Source: Nemertoderma westbladi (Eukaryota; Xenacoelomorpha; Nemertodermatida; Nemertodermatidae). From it: DNA of 64,000 bases. The stretch covers positions 37,773 through 101,772 of the forward strand of contig JAUCBJ010007601.1 of NCBI GenBank assembly GCA_032718475.1, given 5' to 3'. The notes below the pieces were generated by a model that searched no databases, was not told the origin of the DNA, and saw only the letters and a program-made list of their open reading frames with translations. Position numbers and translations under genes: made by a program. Positions within the stretch are counted from its first letter, which is position 1. Each line of letters opens with the position of its first letter. Below, piece by piece: positions 15,001 through 26,145 of the stretch.

Positions 15001-18000
15001 TCTAATAGGCCTACAGTACTACTACACTCTCTACTGCATCGTCTAATAGCCCTACAGTACTACTACATTATCTACTGCATCGTCTAATAGCCCTAAAGTA
15101 CTACTACACTCTCTATTGCATCGTCTAATAGGCCTAAAGTACTACTACATTATCTATTGTATCGTCTAATAGGCCTACAGTACTACTACACTCTCTACTG
15201 CATCGTCTAATAGCCCTACAGTACTACTACATTATCTACTGCATCGTCTAATAGCCCTAAAGTACTACTACACTCTCTATTGCATCGTCTAATAGGCCTA
15301 AAGTACTATTACATTATCTACTGCATCGTCTAATAGGCCTACAGTACTACTAAATTATCTACTGCATCGTCTAATAGGCCTACAGTACTACAACATTATC
15401 TACTACATCGTCTAATAGCCCTACAGTACTACTACACTCTCTATTGCATCGCCTAATAGGCCTAAAGTACTACTACATTATCTACTGCATCGTCTAATAG
15501 CCCTACAGTACTACTACACTCTCTACTGCATCGTCTAATAGGCCTACAGTACTACTACACTCTATATTGCATCGTCTAATAGGCCTACAGTACTACTACA
15601 CTCTCTATTGCATCGTCTAATAGCCCTACAGTACTACTACACTCTCTATTGTATCGTCTAATAGGCCTACAGTATTACTACACTCTCTATTGTATCGTCT
15701 AATAGGCCTAAAGTACTACTACATTATCTACTGCATCGTCTAATAGCCCTACAGTACTACTACACTCTCTATTGCATCGTTTAATAGCCCTAAAGTACTA
15801 CTACACTCTCTACTGCATCGTCTAATAGGCCTACAGTACTACTACACTCTATATTGCATCGTCTAATAGCCCTACAGTACTACTACACTCTCTATTGCAT
15901 CGTCTAATAGCCCTACAGTACTACTACACTCTCTATTGTATCGTCTAATAGGCCTAAAGTACTACTACATTATCTACTGCATCGTCTAATAGCCCTACAG
16001 TACTACTACACTCTCTATTGCATCGTTTAATAGCCCTAAAGTACTACTACACTCTCTACTGCATCGTCTAATAGGCCTACAGTACTACTACACTCTATAT
16101 TGCATCGTCTAATAGCCCTACAGTACTACTACACTCTCTATTGCATCGTCTAATAGCCCTACAGTACTACTACACTCTCTACTGCATCGTCTAATAGCCC
16201 TACAGTACTACTACATTATCTACTGCATCGTCTAATAGCCCTACAGTACTACTACACTCTCTATTGCATCGTCTAATAGGCCTACAGTACTACTACACTC
16301 TCTATTGCATCGTCTAATAGCCCTACAGTACTACTACACTCTCTACTGCATCGTCTAATAGGCCTACAGTACTACTACATTATCTACTGCATCGTCTAAT
16401 AGCCCTAAAGTACTACTACATTATCTACTGCATCGTCTAATAGCCCTACAGTACTACTACACTCTCTATTGCATCGTCTAATAGGCCTAAAGTACTACTA
16501 CACTCTCTATTGCATCGTCTAATAGGCCTACAGTACTACTACACTCTCTACTGCATCGTCTAATAGGCCTACAGTACTACTACACTCTCTATTGCATCGT
16601 CTAATAGCCATACAGTACTACTACACTCTCTATTGCATCGTCTAATAGCCCTACAGTACTACTACACTCTCTATTGCATCGTCTAATAGGCCTACAGTAC
16701 TACTACACTCTCTATTGCATCGTCTAATAGCCCTACAGTACTACTACACTCTCTACTGCATCGTCTAATAGGCCTACAGTACTACTACATTATCTACTGC
16801 ATCGTCTAATAGCCCTAAAGTACTACTACATTATCTACTGCATCGTCTAATAGCCCTACAGTACTACTACACTCTCTACTGCATCGTCTAATAGGCCTAA
16901 AGTACTACTACACTCTCTATTGCATCGTCTAATAGGCCTACAGTACTACTACACTCTCTACTGCATCGTCTAATAGGCCTACAGTACTACTACACTCTCT
17001 ATTGCATCGTCTAATAGCCATACAGTACTACTACACTCTCTATTGCATCGTCTAATAGCCCTAAAGTACTACTACACTCTCTATTGCATCGTCTAATAGG
17101 CCTACAGTACTACTACATTAGCTACTGCATCGTCTAATAGCCCTACAGTATTACTACATTCTCTACTGCATCGTCTAATAGCCCTACAGTACTACTACAC
17201 TCTCTATTGCATCGTCTAATAGCCCTACAGTACTACTACATTATCTACTGCATCGTCTAATAGCCCTACAGTACTACTACATTATCTACTGCATCGTCTA
17301 ATAGGCCTACAGTACTACTACACTCTCTATTGCATCGTCTAATAGCCCTAAAGTACTACTACACTCTCTATTGCATCGTCTAATAGCCCTACAGTACTAC
17401 TACATTATCTACTGCATCGTCTAATAGCCCTACAGTACTACTAAATTATCTACTGCATCGTCTAATAGGCCTACAGTACTACTACATTATCTACTGCATC
17501 GTCTAATAGGCCTACAGTACTACTACACTCTCTATTGCATCGTCTAATAGCCCTACAGTACTACTACACTCTCTATTGCATCGTCTAATAGCCCTACAGT
17601 ACTACTACATTATCTACTGCATCGTCTAATAGCCCTACAGTACTACGACATTATCTACTGCATCGTCTAATAGCCCTACAGTACTACTATATTATCTACT
17701 GCATCGTCTAATAGCCCTACAGTACTACTACACTCTCTATTGCATCGTCTAATAGCCCTACAGTACTACTACACTCTCTATTGCATCGTCTAATAGCCCT
17801 ACAGTACTACTACATTATCTACTGCATCGTCTAATAGGCCTACAGTACTACTACATTATCTACTGCATCGTCTAATAGCCCTACAGTACTACTACATTAT
17901 CTACTGCATCGTCTAATAGCCCTACAGTACTACTACATTATCTACTGCATCGTCTAATAGCCCTACAGTACTACTACACTCTCTATTGCATCGTCTAATA

Positions 18001-19153
18001 GGCCTACAGTACTACTACATTATCTACTGCATCGTCTAATCGGCCTACAGTACTACTACACTCTCTATTGCATCGTCTAATAGCCCTACAGTACTACTAC
18101 ATTATCTACTGCATCGTCTAATAGCCCTACAGTACTACTACACTCTCTATTGCATCGTCTAATAGCCCTACAGTACTACTATATTATCTACTGCATCGTC
18201 TAATAGCCCTACAGTACTACTACACTCTCTATTGCATCGTCTAATAGCCCTACAGTACTACTACACTCTCTATTGCATCGTCTAATAGCCCTACAGTACT
18301 ACTACATTATCTACTGCATCGTCTAATAGCCCTACAGCACTACGACATTATCTACTGCATCGTCTAATAGCCCTACAGTACTACTATATTATCTACTGCA
18401 TCGTCTAATAGCCCTACAGTACTACTACACTCTCTATTGCATCGTCTAATAGGCCTACAGTACTACTACACTCTCTATTGCATCGTCTAATAGCCCTACA
18501 GTACTACTACATTATCTACTGCATCGTCTAATAGCCCTACAGTACTACTACATTATCTACTGCATCGTCTAATAGCCCTACAGTACTACTACACTCTCTA
18601 CTGCATCGTCTAATAGGCCTACAGTACTACTACACTCTCTATTGCATCGTCTAATAGCCCTACAGTACTACTACACTCTCTATTGCATCGTCTAATAGCC
18701 CTACAGTACTACTACATTATCTACTGCATCGTCTAATAGGCCTACAGTACTACTACATTATCTACTGCATCGTCTAATAGCCCTACAGTACTACTACACT
18801 CTCTACTGCATCGTCTAATAGGCCTACAGTACTACTACACTCTCTACTGCATCGTCTAATAGGCCTACAGTACTACTACACTCTCTATTGCATCGTCTAA
18901 TAGCCCTACAGTACTACTACACTCTCTATTGCATCGTCTAATAGCCCTACAGTACTACTACATTATCTACTGCATCGTCTAATAGCCCTACAGTACTACT
19001 ACATTATCTACTGCATCGTCTAATAGGCCTACAGTACTACTACATTATCTACTGCATCGTCTAATAGGCCTACAGTACTACTACACTCTCTATTGCATCG
19101 TCTAATAGGCCTACAGTACTACTACACTCTCTATTGCATCGTCTAATAGCCCT
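1..19153. repeat. 41-bp tandem satellite array (open to the left)
   Basis: An unbroken head-to-tail array of a ~41-bp unit fills this stretch, about 465 copies, starting before the window. Each unit contains TAGSCCTACAGTACTAC and ends in GCATCGTCTAA. Units differ mainly at two places: TAGCCC versus TAGGCC, and ACTCTCTATTG versus ATTATCTACTG. A third class carries linked changes (CGTTTAATAGG with CCTAAAG, often followed by TACAACATT). A few units have small indels or TCTTATAG, TTCGTC or CGGCC variants. The unit length is not a multiple of three and CTAATAG supplies stops, so no long reading frame exists. It ends exactly at the LTR at 19,154, within a unit (after TAGCCCT). Satellite of this size suggests centromeric or heterochromatic DNA, but nothing in the sequence proves that. 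Confidence 0.98.
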
Positions 19154-19605
19154 TGTGCACGTATCCGTGAATCTTCAATATAATTTCTATAGTAGAGTAT
19201 AAGGAGCAATCGGTTACTAAAAATAATATCTTGCTTACTACACACAACCCTTGTTAGTTAGGTGATAAATAAATTTGGCCCTTCAGCTGTTTGTAGTTAG
19301 TTAGCCTGCGGTATCATCCTACGATTGGTTGATGGGCTATTGTCTGTGCTCTATATATAATATTGGCATTATTCATTTAAGGTGACTTCTCTATCTGGGT
19401 ACAAATGTCTACTGGTGTATTAGGTTGTATTATATAGTAGTTATATTGGGCAGTAGGAAATATTATTTAACAAGTTGAAAGAACATTATACAGTTTCTCT
19501 GACAATATTATAGATTTCAACTTCGTAATAAGAACTTATTTCCCCTAATAAATCAGCGTCTTCCGCCTAAAAATATTCCTAAACAGACGGGGACAATCGT
19601 CTACA
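19154..19605 (+). repeat. 5' LTR of the BEL/Pao element
   Basis: 452 bp, TG...CA ends, directly repeated at 30,204-30,655 with an offset of 11,050 bp and no mismatch found by eye. It contains inverted CCAAT (ATTGG) motifs near 19,324, a TATA-like element at 19,352-19,360 and AATAAA at 19,547-19,552, the usual promoter and polyadenylation layout of an LTR. Confidence 0.96.
19352..19360 (+). promoter_or_regulatory. TATA-box-like element in 5' LTR
   Basis: TATATATAA lies 25-30 bp downstream of an ATTGG (inverted CCAAT) motif in the middle of the LTR, a plausible RNA polymerase II core promoter for the element. The same motif recurs in the 3' LTR at 30,402-30,410. Confidence 0.5.
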
Positions 19606-20415
19606 GTTAAATAATATCATCTTCGAAGATAAAGACATTTCTCGGATAGAGAATTCAAGAGACGGAAATCTTAAAAGATAAGTATTATTCTTTAGGAACC
19701 GTGGTGCGGTACTTGAGGAATTAATTATTTGTTTATTTCCATTTCCAACTCTCCAACCAACGTTCAGCGCTACTCCTTTTCTCCCAGCTGTTGGTCTCTA
19801 TCAACAAGAACCGGTCGTGAGGATTCGGCGACTTGATGGGGCAAGTACTCTTTTTTTTGGGCCAGACTTGAACTCAAGAAAAGATAATATCGCCAAGCGG
19901 CACACGGGCGCGAAGGATTACGTCTGCGACTAACCTAGTTGAGGCCAATACAAGGCAGTGCAACCAGGACTTTCAGGACCGGAATTTATTCCGTAACGTA
20001 TAATTTATTACTTTATTTCTTATGTTCAGTAATTTTACTGTAGGTATTCTATACTGTAAGTAAGAAGATACAGTAGATAGACCTACACTTTGTTCTTTGA
20101 CTATAATTACTAGTGGAGGCACCACTGAAGCTAGAAGATAGTTGTAGTATATTTTTCTAATATCTCGGGTATTTTTTCTCTTCGTTTTTAACCCGTACTA
20201 ATATTTTTCTTTTCGTAATTTGTCACCTAACCGGTGATATGCTAAAGCTGAGCCAAGACTGACTCAGTTAGTACGATTAATATGGTCGTCAGATTATAAT
20301 TTTTGTTTTATTGTAATATAATTACTGTATCCTTATTTATATTCTTTATCAGGTAAATTGAGAGTGAACTTTCGAAAATAAAAAATAAAAATTTGATAAC
20401 ATCCGTACCTTTATC
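19606..20415 (+). other. 5' leader of the BEL/Pao element
   Basis: About 810 bp between the 5' LTR and the first ATG. It starts GTTAAATAATATC, which I cannot match to the 3' end of a particular tRNA. It has no long reading frame and no internal repeat that I can see; packaging or splice signals cannot be called by eye. Confidence 0.6.
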
Positions 20416-23400
20416 ATGTCTACCGATGCATCTACGGAACAGGAGACCCCTCAAAGCGAGTTCGTTCCCAGTGGTAATGGATTAGACTCGGACGAGACTT
20501 CGTCGGCGTTTCAACGGCCTACGATCTCGGTAAATGAAACAGAGCCCATTGGGCAGCTGCCAGTAGACTCATATCCTGTCCACAACATCCTCTCACTTGG
20601 TGAGAACGCGAACTCTCACTGTGCTATTGGCAGTGAGCAAAGTGCCGTACACGAAACTCGTGACACATTAATCGGAACTCTTAGTTCTAGAACAAAGTCT
20701 AGAACAACAAAAGAAATCCCTGCTGTGGATATAGCCACCATCAACCGCCAACTTGGTCAATTCTATCACCATTTAGACGTTGGAATAGTTGAGTTGGAAG
20801 CCCAAGCAAGATTTCCCAAAACAGGTAAGTCTTTAGACAACATTGATAGGAATCTTGCACGTTTAGAATCTAGGTGGCAATCAATTACCAAGTTATATAA
20901 ACAGCAAATTGATTTCTTAGAAACTCAAGGAACCTTCGGTGAGTACCAACGGGCCAAAAATAAGTTTGTAACGGATGAATGTAAGTATCGGGAATTTAGG
21001 GATAGTTTAATTCAGGTGTATGACAAGGTATCTGCCAGTAATGTGTGTGTGCCTAGTGCGACTGTGTGTGTTCCTAGAGTGATCCGAAGTCCGGTAAACT
21101 CTTCCCAGTCTCGCATGTCAAATATGCAGTGGGATAACTATCCATTGTCCTCAATATTGAGGTCAGACCTTGAACAAACAATGACCCATCAAACCAGTTT
21201 AGAAAATGTAGGGCATTCTGAATTACTTAATTTTCCTTTGCAAAACCACCGGCTTGAGGGAGGTACATTAGAATCAGTTGCTAGTAGTATTGGTAAAGTA
21301 ACTACTGATATGTCATTACACTCTCAGAGATCTGATAATAAGTCTTCTAAGTCATCTAAACTGAGAAGAATAGCAGATGCTAATATGGCTGTATTAGCTA
21401 AGAGACAAGCGGAAGAAACTTTGCGCTTGTCTCATCAAATAGAGAGAGAAAAAATCCATGTTCAAAATGAACTTATGTCAGAACAAGCAAAAGCACGCAT
21501 AGAGGAAGCCAAGCGTCAGGTTGCAGACACAGCAATAGAAGCCAACCGCATGATTTCGAAGACTACCCAGCAGGCTGAAGATGCAAGACGGGAAGCTATT
21601 CTTCTCACAGAGAATGCAGAGAAACAGTTGAAACGCGTGGAACAGGCTGAACAAGCTAGAGTGGTAGAAAGTCGAAGGAGAAGTGATATTTATGATCGCA
21701 TACGTCAGCTTGAAGATGCAATGGATATGCAGACTGTGCACCACCAGCTACAGGTGGAAGAATGTCGTCAGCAAGCAGAAATATTGAATTGTACGGACGT
21801 AGTTTCGGACGAATTGGCAGGTCTAGGTGTTGTACCTTCAATTAAACCAGTCCGATCTATACCCCTAATTAGTAATGACTATTCAACATTTCCCCCTCCC
21901 CTTAGATCCACACCTAATAACCATCCATTACCAGCAGAAAAGACAGCCAGCAAACCTGTTGTTTTTCAGGATTGTTCTATCCCCTCTGAAACTAAAACCA
22001 TCCACCCTAAAGGACCCATAGACAGGATGAAACTGATATTTAGTGACGAGTGTAAGGTAATTAGGACTGACACAGAAGAATCACCTGATGAATCAGCTGA
22101 TTCAATTGCGTTGGAACCACAAAGGACTAGAATCTTCCGGCGTCAAGTTGTACAGCCACAATCTTCAAGTAATAACAATAATATGACTTCCATCCCCGAG
22201 AATCCGGTTACTCAACAGCAGCTAGAGGATGCAGTAACTTCCGTTAAAGAGGCTATTAACCTTTTAACACAACAAATAGTAACCCCAACTGTGCCAAAAC
22301 ACAATGCGCCAGGTGCAGCAAGTAGACGGATTAAGGTTGAATCCTCATTTACAGAGAACAATGAAGTTAGGGGTAATACGCACCATAGGGGTAGTATGTT
22401 CTTGCATGAGCAGCCAAGCTATTACATTCCAGATATTCGAAAAAAAGGTTCATTTCATATTCCCGGGACACCCCAGATACACTTACCATGTGCAGCGAGT
22501 GCATATCAAACAGTGAGAAATCCATATCCTCTGCCAAAAAAGGCAGAAACAACTGATAATAGACAAGTTAATGTTACTTCAGAACCTTTTTGTTTACCGC
22601 GAGGACCGCGGGACTGTGATTTTTATGTTAAACCACGAGAAACACATCAATGGTCTAAATGTTACACTGAGCAGACCCCAAGAAAATCAGGGGACTCAAT
22701 GTCAGTAAGTAGGCCACCCTTAAGACAGTCTGATACTACTAGTAATCCCACGGGTGTCAATCGACCTGCAAGTCGAAGCAATACGGGCAGGTATCCGGAC
22801 AGGGAACCGGGCAGATATCCGGACAGGGAACCGAGCAGGTATCCAGACAGTAACCCAGGTAGATATTCAGACAGAGACCCGGACAGGGAACCGGGCAGGT
22901 ATCCAGACAGGGAACCGGGCAGGTATCCAGACAGGAACCCAGGTAGATATTCAGACAGAGACCCGGACAGGGAACCGGGCAGGTATCCAGACTGGAACCC
23001 AGGTAGATATTCAGACAGAGACCCGGACAGGGAACCGGGCAGGTATCCAGACTGGAACCCAGGTAGATATTCAGACAGAGACCCGGACAGGGAACCGGGC
23101 AGGTATCCAGACAGGTATCCAGACTGGAACCCGGACAGGGACCCAGATAAAGACCCAGAGGGGGACCCGGACAAATACTCAGACAAAGATTCAGACAGAC
23201 CACCAGACCGTGAAATCTTTGGTAAAAAGTATAACAGTGGCCGTTCTAGAGATTGCCTGGGTGAAAGCAATTGTAATCACCCAACCTCACATCAACAACA
23301 TGCCCTTTTTGAAAAATTGGCATTATCCCTCGAGGCGCCTAAGTTAGACCCAACTCCTTTCACAGGGGACCCAAAAATGTTTCTGGTTTTTAAAAATAGA

Positions 23401-26145
23401 TTCAGGACACAAGTGGATAATAAAGAAGTTACAGATGACGTCAAACTAAGATATCTAATAACATATTTCCGAGGTGAGCCTTTAGAAATGATTGAGCATT
23501 ATGAAGGAATGGAAAATGGTTATGAACAAGCTTGGAATACACTCGAACGGCTTTATGGCCAACCTACCAGAGTAATGAAGGCAGTTATTTATGATGTTAC
23601 TAGATGTCGGTACCCAGTGTCTTCTCCAAAAGAACTTTTAAAATACTCTCATGACGTTAGGAGAACGATGGACGTATTACAAACATTAAATTGTTATGAA
23701 TATGTAAATAATCCGGATTTCATCCAACAAGTAGCTTCAAACTTAGCAAACAATCTCAGATGGCGATGGGCCAGACAGACACATAACTTTAGGAAAGTCA
23801 ATGGTAGAGATCCAGGTATGTCCGAATTGGTAGTATTCTTAGACGAGGAGACAAGTATTGCGACATGTCCATTGTATGGACCACAAGCTGCAGAGGAAGT
23901 ATTACGCTGTAAGATGGGTGAAAAATTTAAAGGTTTTGGCAATAATTCAACGCCTGCACCTATCACTCAACGGACCCAAAAACAACCTGTCGAGCCCAAA
24001 GTGACCAGCACCATGGATAATTTTTATGCAGACGAGAACACTGTTAATTTTTCTATGAAAGAAGATGTAGTGCTACCTGTGTCTGAGCAAAGTAACTTTT
24101 CCAGCTATCTACCTGCCAATGATGAAAGTGTTGAAATACATACTATTGACACAGAGATAAAACCCTGTTTATGTTGTAGTAAGTTTCATCTTCTGACGAG
24201 ATGTTCCCAGTTTTTCTCTTTGGGTGAACAGGAATGTTGGAATTTTGTTATAGATCATAAGTTATGTAGCTTATGTTTGAAATCTGGCCATTGGCGTAAA
24301 AAGTGCCGTTCTCTCTACCGTTGCACGGTGAATGGCTGTGGGAGGAAACACGCTAAATGTTTGCATCCTGAATTAGGTAAAACAGATGAGGAGACAGAAG
24401 GTCTTATTAAGAATTTCTACGCATTGCAACGTGATAGTAAAACTCCGATGAAATTTAGTGAGTTTACCAATCGTAAGCAAGTAGGATATGAAGCTTATAA
24501 AAGTGTGGCGTCCATGACAGTGAACCATTACGCAAATTTGACGCCCAGCCCCAGTCAAACAAGTATTAAAGCAGTATTTTTACGAGTTGTTCCGATGGCA
24601 GTGAGCAATCCCATCACCGGTTGTAGACTCACTACGTTTGGGTTATTAGATGAAGGATCTACTGGTTCTTTTATGGATAAATCACTGGGCGAGTTACTGA
24701 CATTAGAAAGTTATCCAGTATCAGTTAAACTAAACACCCTACTTTCACAGGAAGGAAAAGAACTTCAACAGACGTCTTGTCTAATTAGTTCTATAATGCC
24801 AGATAGTAATATTACATTACATGCCAGTGAACTACTATTAATTCAGAATTTGCATTTGAACTATACTAGACCGTCCCAATGGTCGTTAGATCGTCTACCT
24901 TATTTGAAGAATTTAAATTTGGAATATCCAACGGTGGACGTCAATCGGATTTCTATGCTAATTGGCTTGAATAATCCACGTGCCCATCGCGTCTATAAGA
25001 CTGTATGGGGACCAACCCCTTACGACGAAGAAAATAATCCACACGCGATTAAGACTCCCTTTGGATGGACAATAGTGGGTCCAATCACTGACTGTAGAAT
25101 AAAACCCTCACTGCCTACATCGAGTATAAAACCAGTTGTGGAAACAAACCCCGATATAGATCTAGAAATACATACCTGCGTGCCAATGGTAAGTGAGAAG
25201 TATGACTTTGTAGAGCAGATGGAGAATGTGGAGCAGCCATGCACATGGCGTTTACAGAATGATGGCGAACATGATGTTTTCCATAACGAAGTCGCAACAA
25301 TAGACATAAATCATGTACAATGTTGTCCATGGAGAGTTGATACGAGTACAGGGGACGAAGCAACCCATGATTTGTTAAAGAAATTTTTTGATTCGGAAGC
25401 ATTTGTTTGTCCTACCCGCATTGTCAATAAATCTATACAAGATCATAAATGCGAGAAAATTTTGAAAGAAAGCACTCGTTTCATCAATGGACACTACCAC
25501 GTAGAAATGTTATGGCTTGATAAAGACAAACCACTGATTAATAATAAATATTTAGCCCTGACCCGCTTAAGATGGATAAAGCGTAAATTGATTAAAATGC
25601 CTGACGAACATAATAAATACCAAGCAATACTAGACGATTATGAAAAAAAGGGTTATGTCAGACGCCTTTCCTTGGTGGAAAAGTTGTTACCGGATGGTCC
25701 TAGGAAATATTACCTCCCAACTCACCCCGTATGGGATCCAAATAAACCAGGTAAGTTACGCATTGTACTTAATGCTGCAGCGCAATATAAAGGGATGAGT
25801 TTAAATTCAGAGCTCATGGAAGGACCCAATATATACACATCTATTGTTGATGTCCTCCTTAAGTTTCGTCAACATCGTGTGGTGTTTGGATCAGACGTGG
25901 AAGGTATGTTTCACCAAGTACGGACATTCGATAGAGATTCGCAATCCCAGAATATTCTTTGGTGGGAGGGGGACACTGAGCCAAGTGAGTTACAGGACTT
26001 AATTGTGTATCAAATGCTAGTGCATGGGTTCGGGAAAAAGGATTCTCCATGCGTTGCAACGCACGCATTGCGTCAGTCGGCGTACGACCATCGTGAAGAG
26101 TACCATCGTTCTGTTAAGAAGCGATTACAAGAGCATTTTACGTAG
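20416..26145 (+). CDS. BEL/Pao gag-protease-RT polyprotein (5' part, frame broken in RT)
   Basis: A 1909-codon frame from a clear ATG. Residues ~315-457 are charged and Gln/Glu/Arg-rich, probably coiled coil. Residues ~791-931 are a 20-residue RYPD/REPG tandem repeat. Residues ~961-1160 resemble the DUF1759 capsid-like domain. A Cys/His cluster follows from Cys1251 to ~1322 (CLCCSKFHLLTRC, then CSLCLKSGHW and CTVNGCGRKHAKC). An aspartic protease domain has its active-site D1412 in LLDEGSTGSF; BEL proteases often show DEGS or DSGS here. RT begins near residue 1715, with the LRIVLNA block and palm aspartate D1827 in GSDVEGMFHQV. The frame stops at a TAG (26,143-26,145) that overlaps, out of register, the codons of the YVDD box (26,139-26,150). 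The frame should therefore run on into the next entry; this is a one-base lesion or sequence error, since BEL elements normally have one long frame. Confidence 0.93.
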   Translation: MSTDASTEQETPQSEFVPSGNGLDSDETSSAFQRPTISVNETEPIGQLPVDSYPVHNILSLGENANSHCAIGSEQSAVHETRDTLIGTLSSRTKSRTTKEIPAVDIATINRQLGQFYHHLDVGIVELEAQARFPKTGKSLDNIDRNLARLESRWQSITKLYKQQIDFLETQGTFGEYQRAKNKFVTDECKYREFRDSLIQVYDKVSASNVCVPSATVCVPRVIRSPVNSSQSRMSNMQWDNYPLSSILRSDLEQTMTHQTSLENVGHSELLNFPLQNHRLEGGTLESVASSIGKVTTDMSLHSQRSDNKSSKSSKLRRIADANMAVLAKRQAEETLRLSHQIEREKIHVQNELMSEQAKARIEEAKRQVADTAIEANRMISKTTQQAEDARREAILLTENAEKQLKRVEQAEQARVVESRRRSDIYDRIRQLEDAMDMQTVHHQLQVEECRQQAEILNCTDVVSDELAGLGVVPSIKPVRSIPLISNDYSTFPPPLRSTPNNHPLPAEKTASKPVVFQDCSIPSETKTIHPKGPIDRMKLIFSDECKVIRTDTEESPDESADSIALEPQRTRIFRRQVVQPQSSSNNNNMTSIPENPVTQQQLEDAVTSVKEAINLLTQQIVTPTVPKHNAPGAASRRIKVESSFTENNEVRGNTHHRGSMFLHEQPSYYIPDIRKKGSFHIPGTPQIHLPCAASAYQTVRNPYPLPKKAETTDNRQVNVTSEPFCLPRGPRDCDFYVKPRETHQWSKCYTEQTPRKSGDSMSVSRPPLRQSDTTSNPTGVNRPASRSNTGRYPDREPGRYPDREPSRYPDSNPGRYSDRDPDREPGRYPDREPGRYPDRNPGRYSDRDPDREPGRYPDWNPGRYSDRDPDREPGRYPDWNPGRYSDRDPDREPGRYPDRYPDWNPDRDPDKDPEGDPDKYSDKDSDRPPDREIFGKKYNSGRSRDCLGESNCNHPTSHQQHALFEKLALSLEAPKLDPTPFTGDPKMFLVFKNRFRTQVDNKEVTDDVKLRYLITYFRGEPLEMIEHYEGMENGYEQAWNTLERLYGQPTRVMKAVIYDVTRCRYPVSSPKELLKYSHDVRRTMDVLQTLNCYEYVNNPDFIQQVASNLANNLRWRWARQTHNFRKVNGRDPGMSELVVFLDEETSIATCPLYGPQAAEEVLRCKMGEKFKGFGNNSTPAPITQRTQKQPVEPKVTSTMDNFYADENTVNFSMKEDVVLPVSEQSNFSSYLPANDESVEIHTIDTEIKPCLCCSKFHLLTRCSQFFSLGEQECWNFVIDHKLCSLCLKSGHWRKKCRSLYRCTVNGCGRKHAKCLHPELGKTDEETEGLIKNFYALQRDSKTPMKFSEFTNRKQVGYEAYKSVASMTVNHYANLTPSPSQTSIKAVFLRVVPMAVSNPITGCRLTTFGLLDEGSTGSFMDKSLGELLTLESYPVSVKLNTLLSQEGKELQQTSCLISSIMPDSNITLHASELLLIQNLHLNYTRPSQWSLDRLPYLKNLNLEYPTVDVNRISMLIGLNNPRAHRVYKTVWGPTPYDEENNPHAIKTPFGWTIVGPITDCRIKPSLPTSSIKPVVETNPDIDLEIHTCVPMVSEKYDFVEQMENVEQPCTWRLQNDGEHDVFHNEVATIDINHVQCCPWRVDTSTGDEATHDLLKKFFDSEAFVCPTRIVNKSIQDHKCEKILKESTRFINGHYHVEMLWLDKDKPLINNKYLALTRLRWIKRKLIKMPDEHNKYQAILDDYEKKGYVRRLSLVEKLLPDGPRKYYLPTHPVWDPNKPGKLRIVLNAAAQYKGMSLNSELMEGPNIYTSIVDVLLKFRQHRVVFGSDVEGMFHQVRTFDRDSQSQNILWWEGDTEPSELQDLIVYQMLVHGFGKKDSPCVATHALRQSAYDHREEYHRSVKKRLQEHFT
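22783..23208 (+). repeat. 60-bp coding tandem repeat in gag (RYPD/REPG domain)
   Basis: Within the gag frame, ~420 bp consist of short repeats that are best organised as a 60-bp (20-codon) unit encoding PGRYPDWNPGRYSDRDPDRE-like peptide, with shorter GRYPDREP subrepeats at the start and a degenerate DPDKDPE-like tail. The peptide is hydrophilic, with alternating Arg and Asp, and almost certainly disordered. The block has no stops on the opposite strand either, which creates spurious antisense frames. Confidence 0.9.

Noticed and set aside
1-19153. CRISPR-like regular repeat
   Set aside because: Units are contiguous with no unique spacers; it is a eukaryotic satellite.
22662-23270. 202-codon antisense frame and other frames across the RYPD repeat
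   Set aside because: Shadow of the tandem repeat in the BEL gag frame.
26121-26145. Programmed -1 frameshift between gag-pro-RT and the rest of pol
   Set aside because: BEL/Pao elements normally use one frame, the break is inside the RT palm, and no slippery heptamer is evident; a deletion or sequencing error fits better.
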